Positions 8,489 through 15,910 of a stretch of 31,255 bases of DNA are shown in pieces. This stretch comes from Collinsella sp. AF02-46-1 (lineage in GTDB: Bacteria > Actinomycetota > Coriobacteriia > Coriobacteriales > Coriobacteriaceae). The notes under the pieces were generated by a model. It was given only the letters and a program-made list of their open reading frames with translations. It ran no database searches and had not been told where the DNA came from. Both the position numbers and the translations under genes were made by a program. Position 1 is the stretch's first letter, and every line of letters starts with the position of its first letter. The stretch is taken from contig NZ_QSBV01000022.1 in the NCBI RefSeq assembly GCF_003465825.1, forward strand, positions 1 to 31,255, in the 5' to 3' direction.

Positions 8489-8901
8489 CGACGGTTCACC
8501 TTCATGACCACATCGCCGATCTGGACTTCGTCGCCCTCGCGCAGCGTTGCGGGCTCCACAAGCTGGCGGCCGTTGACGAGCGTGCCGTTAAGCGAGTTGA
8601 GGTCCTCGATGATGAGCGCCGGGCCCTGCAGCGAAAAGCGCGCATGCGAGGCCGAGACGAACGGTTCGTTGATGCAGATGTCCGAAGATGGCGAGCGACC
8701 GACGATGACGGGGCCGAGCATGTCTACGTGGATGCCGCGGATACCGCGCGGACCCTTGTCCACATCGATCGTCCAGATAGCCGAGTCGCGACGCTGCCCG
8801 CGCACAAGTCCCACGCCGGTCTTCATGACGGCGAACAGGAAGATATAGAGCAGGGCGACCAGGACGATGCGGCCTGCAAAAAGGACGATATCGATGTTCA
8901 T
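8485..8901 (-). CDS. fhaB: Membrane-anchored FHA-domain protein FhaB
   Basis: A 138-residue protein with an N-terminal membrane span (about 3-28) and a cytoplasmic FHA domain (about 55-135) that binds phosphothreonine peptides. The domain keeps VGRSPSSD, with the Arg that contacts phosphate, and DLNSLNGTLVNG. The usual SRxH motif reads SASHA. In mycobacteria FhaB (FipA) links Ser/Thr kinase signalling to division and cell-wall proteins. It starts with ATG 8901, six bases after the fhaA stop, with AGGGGA as a ribosome-binding site. It overlaps the phosphatase start by four bases. Position, length and architecture match actinobacterial FhaB closely. Confidence 0.92.
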   Translation of the reverse strand: MNIDIVLFAGRIVLVALLYIFLFAVMKTGVGLVRGQRRDSAIWTIDVDKGPRGIRGIHVDMLGPVIVGRSPSSDICINEPFVSASHARFSLQGPALIIEDLNSLNGTLVNGRQLVEPATLREGDEVQIGDVVMKVNRR

Positions 8902-8907
8902 AAGAGA

Positions 8908-9921
8908 CTATCCCCTAAATTCAAAGGTGCTCAGGCCAAACGTCAGCAGATCGCCGTTGCGCAGCGGGCAGCGCGTAATGCGGCGGTTGTTGACGAGCGT
9001 GCCGTTGGTGGAATTGAGATCCTCGATCGACCAATCCGAGCCCGTAAAGGTGAGCTGGGCGTGGCGGCGCGACACGTTGGGGTCGCGCAGGGCAATGTCG
9101 GAAACTGAGCGCTCGCGACCGATGGTCACCTGTGCGGAGGTGATGCTATGGCTCTCGCCGCTCACGACGTCGACGAGCTGGGCGAGCGGGCGCTGCGGGG
9201 CGCGAGTGCTCGCCATGTTGGAGGCGATGCCGGCTGCGGCGCCTAGGCCCACGGCGGCGCCGGTCGCGGCGGCTCCGCCCATGCCGGCAAGCGCGTCGCG
9301 CGAGACGGTCTGCGGCACCGGGATGGGTGCGGCGGCGGGGTCGGGGACGCTAGGCGCGAAGGGGTCTGCCATGGCAAGCGGGTCGGGAGCGGCGGCGCGA
9401 GGCGTCGGCTGCTGCTGGGGCATGGCGGCGGGGCGCTGCTGCTGCGGGGCAGCAAACTGCTGCTGGCCGGCGCGCGGGGCGCTGGCGGCACGGCTTGCCG
9501 CGGAGTTGTTTTGGCCCAGACCGTTTTGATAGGCGCGCTCTTCTTCGTACAGGCGGCCGAGCGTGGGGGCATCGACGTTCTCGGCAAAGACCGAGAACTT
9601 GCCGGCGCGCAGCTGCGGATCGATCATAAAGCGCACGAGGGGCTCGCCGACAAAGACATAACGGCGCTTTTCGGCCTGCGCTTTCACAAACTCGCGGACC
9701 TCGCGCGAAAGCTCGGGGTAGAACGGGGCGAGCATGGGATCGTCGTCGGCGGCGATCAGGATGGTATAGAGTGCCGGCGCCGTGTTGACGCCGTTAATCA
9801 CCAGAGTCTGATCCTCCATGTCGCGAGCGGCCTGCTTGGCAAGCTTCTTAAAGGAGAACGGGGCACGGGTGGCACCGAAGATGCCGGCCACGTGGTCCTC
9901 GAAGATGTTCAGGAAGTTCAC
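8908..9921 (-). CDS. fhaA: FHA-domain protein FhaA (DUF3662 + FHA)
   Basis: A 337-residue cytoplasmic adaptor. Residues 1-120 form the DUF3662 domain typical of FhaA, beginning NFLNIFEDHVAGIFG. A linker (about 140-240) rich in Gln, Pro and Ala follows. The C-terminal FHA domain (about 250-335) has IGRERSVSD, SRRHAQ and DLNSTNGT, all the canonical phosphothreonine-binding residues. In mycobacteria FhaA binds the phosphorylated pseudokinase MviN/MurJ and restrains peptidoglycan synthesis. The start codon is GTG 9921, overlapping the upstream kinase stop (GTGA), with GGAGA about ten bases before it. The pairing with FhaB, the phosphatase and PknB supports the same role here. Confidence 0.92.
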   Translation of the reverse strand: MNFLNIFEDHVAGIFGATRAPFSFKKLAKQAARDMEDQTLVINGVNTAPALYTILIAADDDPMLAPFYPELSREVREFVKAQAEKRRYVFVGEPLVRFMIDPQLRAGKFSVFAENVDAPTLGRLYEEERAYQNGLGQNNSAASRAASAPRAGQQQFAAPQQQRPAAMPQQQPTPRAAAPDPLAMADPFAPSVPDPAAAPIPVPQTVSRDALAGMGGAAATGAAVGLGAAAGIASNMASTRAPQRPLAQLVDVVSGESHSITSAQVTIGRERSVSDIALRDPNVSRRHAQLTFTGSDWSIEDLNSTNGTLVNNRRITRCPLRNGDLLTFGLSTFEFRG

Positions 9922-11771
9922 GAAAGATCACTCTCCGTATAGGTTCTTTGGTATCCGAGCAAATATAGGCATATCCCAACGATTATAGAGGATAGGGTTC
10001 CCGCAACTGCCGCCTTGGCGGCGACCGCGGCTGCAAGGCTGGCAATTTCCATATGGTGTGCAAGACAGGATGCCGCTGCGCAGCCGATGCCGGTGACGGC
10101 GATGGCGGCGATTGCGGCAAGGTTTGAGCCCTGGTCGGCACGCTTGGCATGGGCATTGAGCAGCGCAGATGACGCTGCGGCAGTTGTCGCGACCAGCACA
10201 AAGGCAGCCCAAAGGAGCGGGTCTTCCAGCGCTGCGGCAACGTTACCGAGCCCCAGCACGCCTCCGGCTGAAAGCGCGACCGTCGCCAGACGGGCAAAAA
10301 GCACGCCCATGCCCGTTGCCGCGGCGGCGCTTGCCGGGCCGAGCCAAAATGACGCGACGCCGGCGGCGACCCCAGCTGCCAGGAAGGTATTGCCAGTCAG
10401 ACAGCCAAGCGCGAGTGCACAGGTGAGCGCGGCGCTCGCGGCAGCCTCGGTGCGACCCCAGGCGATCCACCAACCGGACATGGCAGCGGCAAAGATCACC
10501 GCGACGGGCAACATCGACAGGATGCCCTGCGCCTGCATGGTGGCGTTGGCCATGAGCACCAAAAAGCCCACAGCCGAGATGGCCGAGCCGATCTGGGGGG
10601 CCAGGCCAGCCGCCGCTCCGATCGCGATAGCCGCAATGACCAGGCCGGGAAGCGCCGCGACCCCGGCCGTTTGCATCAGCAAAAAGCTAAAGGCGCCGCA
10701 CGTTAGCGCCGAGATAGCGTGCATGGTGTAGTCGCGCGCATGGCTCCAGCGCGTGCCCGCCCAGCCGAGCGCGGGGTCGACCTCGATGGCGTCGTCCTCG
10801 TAGTACGACGGCTCGATATCGTCGAGCTCCTGCTCGTCATCCGAAAGCTTGCCAACCATTTGCTCCAGACTGCGACGGCCCTCGCGCACGCTGCCCAGAC
10901 CGGCAAGGAGTTGGTCGCAAAATGCCTCGATGCTGTTGGGGCGGTCCTGCGGCATGGGGGAGAGCGCGCTCATGAGCGCGGCCTCGGCTCCCGGGGGAAA
11001 GTGTGGTATCAGCTCGCTGGGATAGGTGGCGCCGCCGATGATGCGGCCGAGCGAGTCGGCGGGCGTGGCCGCCATAAAAGGAGCGCTGCCGCACAGGCCC
11101 TCGTAGATCACACAGGCGAGGGCAAAGACATCGGCGCGCTCGTCGACCGTGCCGGTCTCGATATCGAGCTGCTCGGGCGGCATGTAGCCGATGGTGCCGC
11201 CGCGCGAGCCGCCAAAGCCACCGGCGGACGACAGTCGCGCCATGCCAAAGTCGGTGAGCTTTACATTGCCCGAGTGGTCGATGAGCACGTTGGCGGGCTT
11301 AATGTCCAGGTGGAGTACGCCATTGCTATGGGCGAAGGTGAGCGCCTGGCCCAGGGCATCGGCAATGGCCGCGGCCTCGTCAAAGGTGAGCGAGTGGCCG
11401 TCCACGCGATGCAAAAATTCGGCCAGCGACATACCGTCGACATACTCCATGACCAGGTAGGCATAGGCGGTGTCATGCGTAAAGTCGATGACCTGCACGA
11501 TATTGGGATGTTGAAGCATGGCGGCAGTGTGCGCCTCGCGCAGGACATCCATGATGTCGCTGGCGGGCATGCCGGCGCCGTTGATAAGGGGGATGCGCTT
11601 AATGGCGACGCGGCGGCGCAGGTGCGTGTCGCGGCAAATCTCGATGGAGCCAAAACCGCCGGTCGCAAGTGTCTCGAGCGGCTGGTACCGCTTGAGCAGC
11701 TCGCGAGAGCTGGTGCCCTCCAAAGGAACGTCCGGCGAGAACCGGGCGGTATGTTGCGAGAAAAGCGGCAT
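9918..11771 (-). CDS. Multi-pass membrane Ser/Thr kinase, non-RD type, first gene of the operon
   Basis: A 617-residue protein with a cytoplasmic kinase domain (about 29-290) followed by an acidic linker and a large polytopic C-terminal region of Ala-rich membrane spans (about 350-605). Catalytic features are the Gly loop ATGGFGS (37-42), Lys58, Glu79, HLDIKPAN (154-161), DFG (from 174) and MPPEQ. The usual HRD Arg is Leu (His154-Leu-Asp156), so this is a non-RD kinase; such kinases generally do not rely on activation-loop phosphorylation. It takes the operon slot that PknA fills in mycobacteria (at the other end), but its membrane region differs from PknA. ATG 11771 follows GAGGG; an upstream in-frame TTG at 11777 lies too close to it. 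The ligand sensed by the membrane region is unknown. Confidence 0.88.
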   Translation of the reverse strand: MPLFSQHTARFSPDVPLEGTSSRELLKRYQPLETLATGGFGSIEICRDTHLRRRVAIKRIPLINGAGMPASDIMDVLREAHTAAMLQHPNIVQVIDFTHDTAYAYLVMEYVDGMSLAEFLHRVDGHSLTFDEAAAIADALGQALTFAHSNGVLHLDIKPANVLIDHSGNVKLTDFGMARLSSAGGFGGSRGGTIGYMPPEQLDIETGTVDERADVFALACVIYEGLCGSAPFMAATPADSLGRIIGGATYPSELIPHFPPGAEAALMSALSPMPQDRPNSIEAFCDQLLAGLGSVREGRRSLEQMVGKLSDDEQELDDIEPSYYEDDAIEVDPALGWAGTRWSHARDYTMHAISALTCGAFSFLLMQTAGVAALPGLVIAAIAIGAAAGLAPQIGSAISAVGFLVLMANATMQAQGILSMLPVAVIFAAAMSGWWIAWGRTEAAASAALTCALALGCLTGNTFLAAGVAAGVASFWLGPASAAAATGMGVLFARLATVALSAGGVLGLGNVAAALEDPLLWAAFVLVATTAAASSALLNAHAKRADQGSNLAAIAAIAVTGIGCAAASCLAHHMEIASLAAAVAAKAAVAGTLSSIIVGICLYLLGYQRTYTESDLS

Positions 11772-11851
11772 GGCCAACCCTCGTGCGTTTAAAGTTCGTT
11801 TGCGAGTGGCGGGCGCGGAGCCGAGCCGTTCGCGGTGGCATAGATGCTGCT

Positions 11852-11879
11852 AGTGTAGCACGCTCGGGTGCATGGTGAA
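11852..11879 (-). promoter_or_regulatory. Candidate promoter of the fha-pstP-pknB operon
   Basis: On the minus strand TTCACC (11879-11874) lies 16 bp upstream of TACACT (11857-11852), which carries an extended -10 TGC directly before it. Each hexamer matches the consensus at four of six bases. The implied transcript would have a leader of about 75 bases before the kinase ATG at 11771. Confidence 0.45.
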
Positions 11880-11930
11880 GGTAGCGGGGCGAGGTGGCCT
11901 ATCTGACTTGGCCCTCGTCTCAACGCATAC

Positions 11931-12068
11931 GGAAAGCGCGCCCCAGTTTTCGGTCAAATTGTGGGATGCGTTTTCCGGATGGGGAAGGCTGCGGAAACTG
12001 TGTCCCAGAATATTGGCCCAGAATGGGATGCAATTTCCAGATCAGCGCTCAAAAGGAAAGCGCATCCC
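11931..12068. repeat. 62-bp-period diverged tandem repeat with alternating inverted 14-mers
   Basis: A motif close to GGGATGCGNTTTCC occurs in alternating orientation: minus at 11931-11944, plus at 11963-11976, minus at 11993-12006, plus at 12025-12038, minus at 12055-12068. Same-orientation copies are exactly 62 bp apart, and the bases between them align over the full period (CCCAG at 11942 and 12004). Neighbouring copies can pair as hairpins with either side, with some differences kept as G-U pairs. The array lies between the kinase operon and the LuxR-type gene, both transcribed away from it. It could be a structured RNA, a multi-site operator or a decayed repeat element. No gene is visible in the rest of 11880-12185. 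Confidence 0.7.
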
Positions 12069-12185
12069 GCTTTGATGCGGGGACTGCGGACAAAAGCTGG
12101 ACCGTGATCTGGCTCGGATTGGAGTTCGCCTGAATCGTTGATGCTGGCTGGTGTGGGCGCGGAGATAAACGAGCAGTCCGAGCGA

Positions 12186-12191
12186 TATAAT
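12186..12191 (+). promoter_or_regulatory. Consensus -10 box ahead of the tandem LuxR-type gene
   Basis: A perfect TATAAT ends 19 bases before the ATG at 12211. No good -35 hexamer is visible at the expected distance, so activation by a regulator is possible. The implied leader would be very short, just covering the GGAGG site at 12202-12206. Confidence 0.4.
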
Positions 12192-12210
12192 GACACGCTA
12201 TGGAGGCCAT

Positions 12211-14352
12211 ATGCTCTTTTCCCGCCGTTCTGATACATCCGCCTGCGCCATTGCGCTTGTCGTAATGGCGGTCACTCCTTATCACCGGTTTTCATCTTCA
12301 ATCGGCCTGGCATCAGGTGCGATGACCTGGCTCGTTATCCTTGGCGCATGCCTTGCGGCGTTTGTTCATGGTGCTGCGCTATGCAAAGGGAGAGAAATGA
12401 GACGGCCGAGGCATCTCGGTGCTATCGGTGTTTTCCTCGGTGTTATTGCAACGGTTCCCGAATGGTCCGACCTAGTTTTCTATGCTCGCGGAGATTCTAT
12501 CCCATTCGTGTTTGCGCCGATCTGGCTGTTGCATGGCGTTTCGTGCGTCTCGTGCTTTGCTGGGTCGCTGCTCCTCTCATATGTAATTTGGGATACGGCG
12601 GGTTTTCCTTTGACGCGGAGGGCGACGCGGACTGACGAAAGAGAGGCCCGTCACCCGCAGAACGCGTTTTTTACAGAAACAATAGCCGTCCTGTCTTGCC
12701 TGCTGTTTTGCTGTCGAGTTTCATGGAGAGTCGTTCCCGAGCCATGGGGGATGTCCCCTGTAACGGCCGCATCAATTGGTCTAGTGCTTTTAATTCCTCT
12801 GGTCTATCTCATGTTGGCTGTGGCCCCGCTGCTTTGCTGTCCCCGTACCTTTGGTCGGGGACAGAGCGACGTGTTTGCCCGTTCTGTGCTCGTAGCAGTT
12901 CCTATTGGCCTTGTTCCGGCTGTTGAGGTGGCATACTTCGCAAACGATGCCACGATCATTGCATTGCTGGCGATGGGATCGGCTATTACTGTTGCTGTCT
13001 TCGTGTGCACGTTGCTAAGGGGGAAACGGGACAACAATTCGGATACCCCTCGCACGTCCGACCCATTCGATGCGGGGGTGTTTTCCCCTGCCCTGTCGCC
13101 TCGAGAAGAGCAGTTTGTTCGATTGTTGCTCAAAGGGAAAACGCCGGCGGAGATTGCCAGGGAGACGGGTACGAAGCCATCGACGGTGCGGACCACGCTT
13201 CACCGAGCATACGGGAAGGCGTCGGTTGCGGGCTCGCGTGAGCTGGTGGCGCTGTTTGCGGGTGGGGGCGAAGCTGTAGAGTCTGAGCTGTCGCAGCGGC
13301 ATGCCGGCGATATGTTGGCATTAGCTCGGACGCACCGGCTGCTTCGATATCTGCCCACATCTTTTTTTATTTTCCTTGCGGCAGGTCCCTTGGTAATGGC
13401 GAATAGCGATTGGGAATCCAGCGTTACGCGGGCAGTCGCCTTTTCTCTTGCAAGCTATACATTGGGCCTCGGACTGTTTCTTTCGCCGTATTGCGCGGTT
13501 GTAAAGACAAATCATGACGCTGATCTGGATAGGGCAGGCGAAGCGATTGGGCTCGGAAGCCCGTGCGTGTGGGCGATACTGTCTGCCGTGGAATGGGCTT
13601 TTGTCTATATCGCGGCATGGAGGTGCATGCGCGATCCGTTGATGGCTGTGCCGGTCCTGTTTTGCGGCATAGCGTCTATGGCTTCGCTCGCCGTTAGGCT
13701 GCGCCCGTTTAAGGCCCATGCCCATACTCGGGCTATCGCGCCATTGGTTTCGATAGGTGTGGCTGTTTTAATCTATGCAGCCACTAGGGGGCGAATTCAT
13801 GGACTTGCGGTACTGACGGGGATGCTGCTCACATATATAGTGCTGCGAAGCTGTCCGCAGCGCAAAACACTTGGGGTATGGATGCTCTGCTTTGGGGCGA
13901 CGGCTCCCGTCTGGGTTGTCTTGCTCAACATGTCGCAGGATCTGATGGTTTTCGAGCCGTTGTTCCTTGCGTCGTTACTGGGGCAAAGTTCGGCTGTCAA
14001 TGTCGTCGTGGCAACGGTGATCGTCTGCTGGTCTGTGCCCATGTTCGTCACGCACATCGCGCTCGCCCGCTCGGTTGAGGACGAGAAGGCTGTCTTGGAG
14101 TACCGCGCGAACGGGTCCACCGAAACGGCTCGCGTGCGCCAACTGGCTCTGCTTACGTCGCGCTCCCTTTCCGATGTTCAGTCGCAAATCTTGCTGATGA
14201 CGGCAGAGGGCGCAACGACAAAGGCTATTGCGGAGGATGTCGGTTACGCCGTATCTACGGTGCAAGCACTGCGGTCTGCATCTTACCGCCAGTTGAGGAT
14301 CAAGAATAAAGCGGAGCTTATTTCATTGTTATCGCAGGTAGATAACGTGTAA
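12211..14352 (+). CDS. Tandem-duplicated membrane LuxR-type transcription regulator
   Basis: A 713-residue protein made of two similar halves. Residues 1-285 hold about seven or eight membrane spans, followed by a LuxR-type helix-turn-helix at 295-345 (LSPREEQFVRLLLKGKTPAE, then IARETGTKPSTVRTTLHRAY). A second set of about eight spans (380-620) leads to a second LuxR-type helix-turn-helix at 652-705 (AIAEDVGYAVSTVQALR). Coriobacteria encode many single membrane-LuxR proteins; two complete modules in one chain suggest a head-to-tail gene fusion acting as a built-in dimer. ATG 12211 follows GGAGG with a short four-base gap; ATG 12190 has no such site. It precedes the secreted protein and ABC genes in the same orientation and is their probable regulator. 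The signal is unknown. Confidence 0.87.
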   Translation: MLFSRRSDTSACAIALVVMAVTPYHRFSSSIGLASGAMTWLVILGACLAAFVHGAALCKGREMRRPRHLGAIGVFLGVIATVPEWSDLVFYARGDSIPFVFAPIWLLHGVSCVSCFAGSLLLSYVIWDTAGFPLTRRATRTDEREARHPQNAFFTETIAVLSCLLFCCRVSWRVVPEPWGMSPVTAASIGLVLLIPLVYLMLAVAPLLCCPRTFGRGQSDVFARSVLVAVPIGLVPAVEVAYFANDATIIALLAMGSAITVAVFVCTLLRGKRDNNSDTPRTSDPFDAGVFSPALSPREEQFVRLLLKGKTPAEIARETGTKPSTVRTTLHRAYGKASVAGSRELVALFAGGGEAVESELSQRHAGDMLALARTHRLLRYLPTSFFIFLAAGPLVMANSDWESSVTRAVAFSLASYTLGLGLFLSPYCAVVKTNHDADLDRAGEAIGLGSPCVWAILSAVEWAFVYIAAWRCMRDPLMAVPVLFCGIASMASLAVRLRPFKAHAHTRAIAPLVSIGVAVLIYAATRGRIHGLAVLTGMLLTYIVLRSCPQRKTLGVWMLCFGATAPVWVVLLNMSQDLMVFEPLFLASLLGQSSAVNVVVATVIVCWSVPMFVTHIALARSVEDEKAVLEYRANGSTETARVRQLALLTSRSLSDVQSQILLMTAEGATTKAIAEDVGYAVSTVQALRSASYRQLRIKNKAELISLLSQVDNV

Positions 14353-14388
14353 ACACCTGAGCGATCAACTCAATAGCGGGTGTTTACA
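14348..14388 (+). terminator. Hairpin at the 3' end of the LuxR-type gene
   Basis: TGTAAACACC (14348-14357) pairs with GGTGTTTACA (14379-14388), a 10-bp perfect stem that includes the stop codon. The sequence after it, GACATCTTTCTC, is only moderately T-rich, so termination may be partial. Confidence 0.5.
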
Positions 14389-14420
14389 GACATCTTTCTC
14401 TATTCATGCAAAGGTTGCCG

Positions 14421-14432
14421 TGCGTCGACGCA
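14421..14432. promoter_or_regulatory. 12-bp perfect palindrome before the secreted-protein gene
   Basis: TGCGTCGACGCA is a perfect dyad 29 bases upstream of the ATG at 14462. It sits between TTGCCG (14415-14420) and TAACCG (14437-14442), a poor but correctly spaced pair of promoter-like hexamers (16 bp). It is a candidate operator for the adjacent LuxR-type regulator; this is inference from position and symmetry. Confidence 0.4.
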
Positions 14433-14461
14433 TTGTTAACCGCTTTTGATTGGAGAAGGCC

Positions 14462-14974
14462 ATGATTAAGCCAAGGAGCGCTATTGCTCGAATCGGAGTC
14501 GGGTTGGCGATTGCTGCGGGCTTATCGATGGGTGCGCCCGCTGCATCATTTGCTCAAGAGGAGTTTGACACCTCTCAGGTTTCCAGCATTACTCAAAACG
14601 CCGATACGGGAATTACGACCTGTACGAACAATGCCGATAAGGCATTTAGTTTTCAATGTGCCGGGACGAGTGCAACTGGCTACCGTCAAAAGGATGATTC
14701 CTCATCGCTCTATCTGGATATCCAGGGCCATACGGGAAATCCGCTTCGGTTATATACAGACGGTGCGTATAACACAAGCGGTAGCGGCAGCATGAATTGT
14801 ACTCAGGGAACGTATCGTTCGAATCACAAGGGACAGTGGGAAATGTATAACCTCGTCCGTGAGAACGGGCGATCTGCGGCGCGACTGACTGCATGGGCGG
14901 AGTCTGGCTACGGCACTGTTATTGGCGTATGGAGCCCCGACTGCGTCGGGCATTTCCACAAGCTTCCCGCATAG
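14462..14974 (+). CDS. Small secreted four-cysteine protein of unknown function
   Basis: A 170-residue exported protein. A Sec signal peptide (positively charged start, hydrophobic 11-24, probable cleavage after Ala31 in SFA-QEE) leaves a mature chain of about 139 residues with exactly four cysteines (54, 66, 113, 161), suggesting two disulfide bonds. The C-terminal half (YRSNHKGQWEMYN to GVWSPDC) alternates polar and aromatic residues like a small beta-rich fold. ATG 14462 follows GGAG; an in-frame TTG at 14450 overlaps that site. It stands just ahead of two ABC-2 permeases, an ATPase and an anchored protein. That layout recalls Firmicutes clusters pairing small secreted DUF2712-type proteins with DUF2705-type permeases, or bacteriocin plus immunity ABC loci. 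I cannot confirm homology to either. Confidence 0.8.
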   Translation: MIKPRSAIARIGVGLAIAAGLSMGAPAASFAQEEFDTSQVSSITQNADTGITTCTNNADKAFSFQCAGTSATGYRQKDDSSSLYLDIQGHTGNPLRLYTDGAYNTSGSGSMNCTQGTYRSNHKGQWEMYNLVRENGRSAARLTAWAESGYGTVIGVWSPDCVGHFHKLPA

Positions 14975-14989
14975 TTGTTTGAAATGGCT

Positions 14990-15016
14990 CCCTTCCGGCT
15001 TTCTGGGTCGGAAGGG
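14990..15016 (+). other. Intergenic hairpin before the first ABC permease
   Basis: CCCTTCCG (14990-14997) pairs with CGGAAGGG (15009-15016), an 8-bp stem with an 11-base loop. It has no T-tract and ends one or two bases before the AAGGAGG site of the next gene. It may stabilise the upstream message or tune translation of the permease. Confidence 0.35.
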
Positions 15017-15028
15017 GAAGGAGGACGT

Positions 15029-15910
15029 ATGAACCAAAAGCTCGCAAGATACGAACTGTCGAAAACGATTAGACGTCCAGCTTTTATCCTTGCTCTCTTG
15101 ATTGCGGTCGCAGTTGCAATAGCTGCCGCGCTGGAGCCGTGGGCAAATTTGGAAAAAGAGCGCCACAACCTTCTTTCTTTTGGTTACGGCGTTGGCGTGC
15201 AAGCCGAAAATTATCTCGGTCAAACACGTGAAAGCAGCTTCGGTAACTGGATTGTTGTGAGCGCGAACGCGCCACTGTCTGCGTCGGTGTTTTTCTATGC
15301 ACTGCCCCTGCTTGCAATGTTGGCTGGATCTTGGTCGTGTCTCTTTGAGCGTTTGAGTGGTTATGACATGCAGATATGCACGCGCGTTTCCAGAAAGGCG
15401 TACGTGAACGTAAAGATGCTGTCTGCTTTCCTCTCCGCGTTTACAGTGACTGCCATTCCTCTGCTCGTCAATTTCCTGATCGTCTCGATGCTTTTTCCTG
15501 CGTATCTTCCTCGGGTCGATGAGTCGACTTACGTAGGACTTTACCTGCATAGCTACTTCTCCGGTCTATTTTATTCGCATCCTTTGTCATATGTGCTCGC
15601 ATACACGCTGTTCGATGCTGTCACGCTCGGGACTTTATCCATGGCTGTAACTGGCTTCTCAATTTTGTTTCGTAGCAGAATCAAAGCGATAATTGTCCCG
15701 TATCTGCTAATGGTTGCGTGGCATTTTGCAAATGGCTGGATCTTCGGCGTAATGGCTTGTGTGGGGTTTAACTGCAATATCCTCAACAGCATCAGGTCGG
15801 AATCGCTGAATAACTGGCCAGACATTCGAGCCGGTTTTGCGGAAATCATATTATTGACCCTTGCTTCGTTGGCTTTTTCTGGGGCGTGGAAAAGACGCGA
15901 GGTGGTCTGA
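15029..15910 (+). CDS. ABC-2 type permease subunit 1
   Basis: A 293-residue integral membrane protein with about six membrane spans (near 19-37, 85-110, 130-160, 185-215, 225-250 and 270-288) and a large extracytoplasmic loop after the first. This is the usual layout of an ABC-2 transporter permease whose ATPase is a separate protein. ATG 15029 is chosen because AAGGAGG lies five bases upstream; the frame is open from further upstream but without such a site. Its stop overlaps the start of the second permease (TGATG), showing translational coupling. Given the neighbours it probably exports, or protects against, the small secreted protein. Sequence similarity to a named family is not certain. 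Confidence 0.82.
   Translation: MNQKLARYELSKTIRRPAFILALLIAVAVAIAAALEPWANLEKERHNLLSFGYGVGVQAENYLGQTRESSFGNWIVVSANAPLSASVFFYALPLLAMLAGSWSCLFERLSGYDMQICTRVSRKAYVNVKMLSAFLSAFTVTAIPLLVNFLIVSMLFPAYLPRVDESTYVGLYLHSYFSGLFYSHPLSYVLAYTLFDAVTLGTLSMAVTGFSILFRSRIKAIIVPYLLMVAWHFANGWIFGVMACVGFNCNILNSIRSESLNNWPDIRAGFAEIILLTLASLAFSGAWKRREVV

Noticed and set aside
11931..12068. CRISPR array
   Set aside because: The repeats are degenerate, alternate in orientation, have non-unique spacers that align with each other, and no cas genes are present.
14462..14974. Lactococcin 972-type bacteriocin
   Set aside because: The secreted protein is much longer and has four cysteines; I cannot match the family's C-terminal pattern, so the assignment is only listed as something to test.
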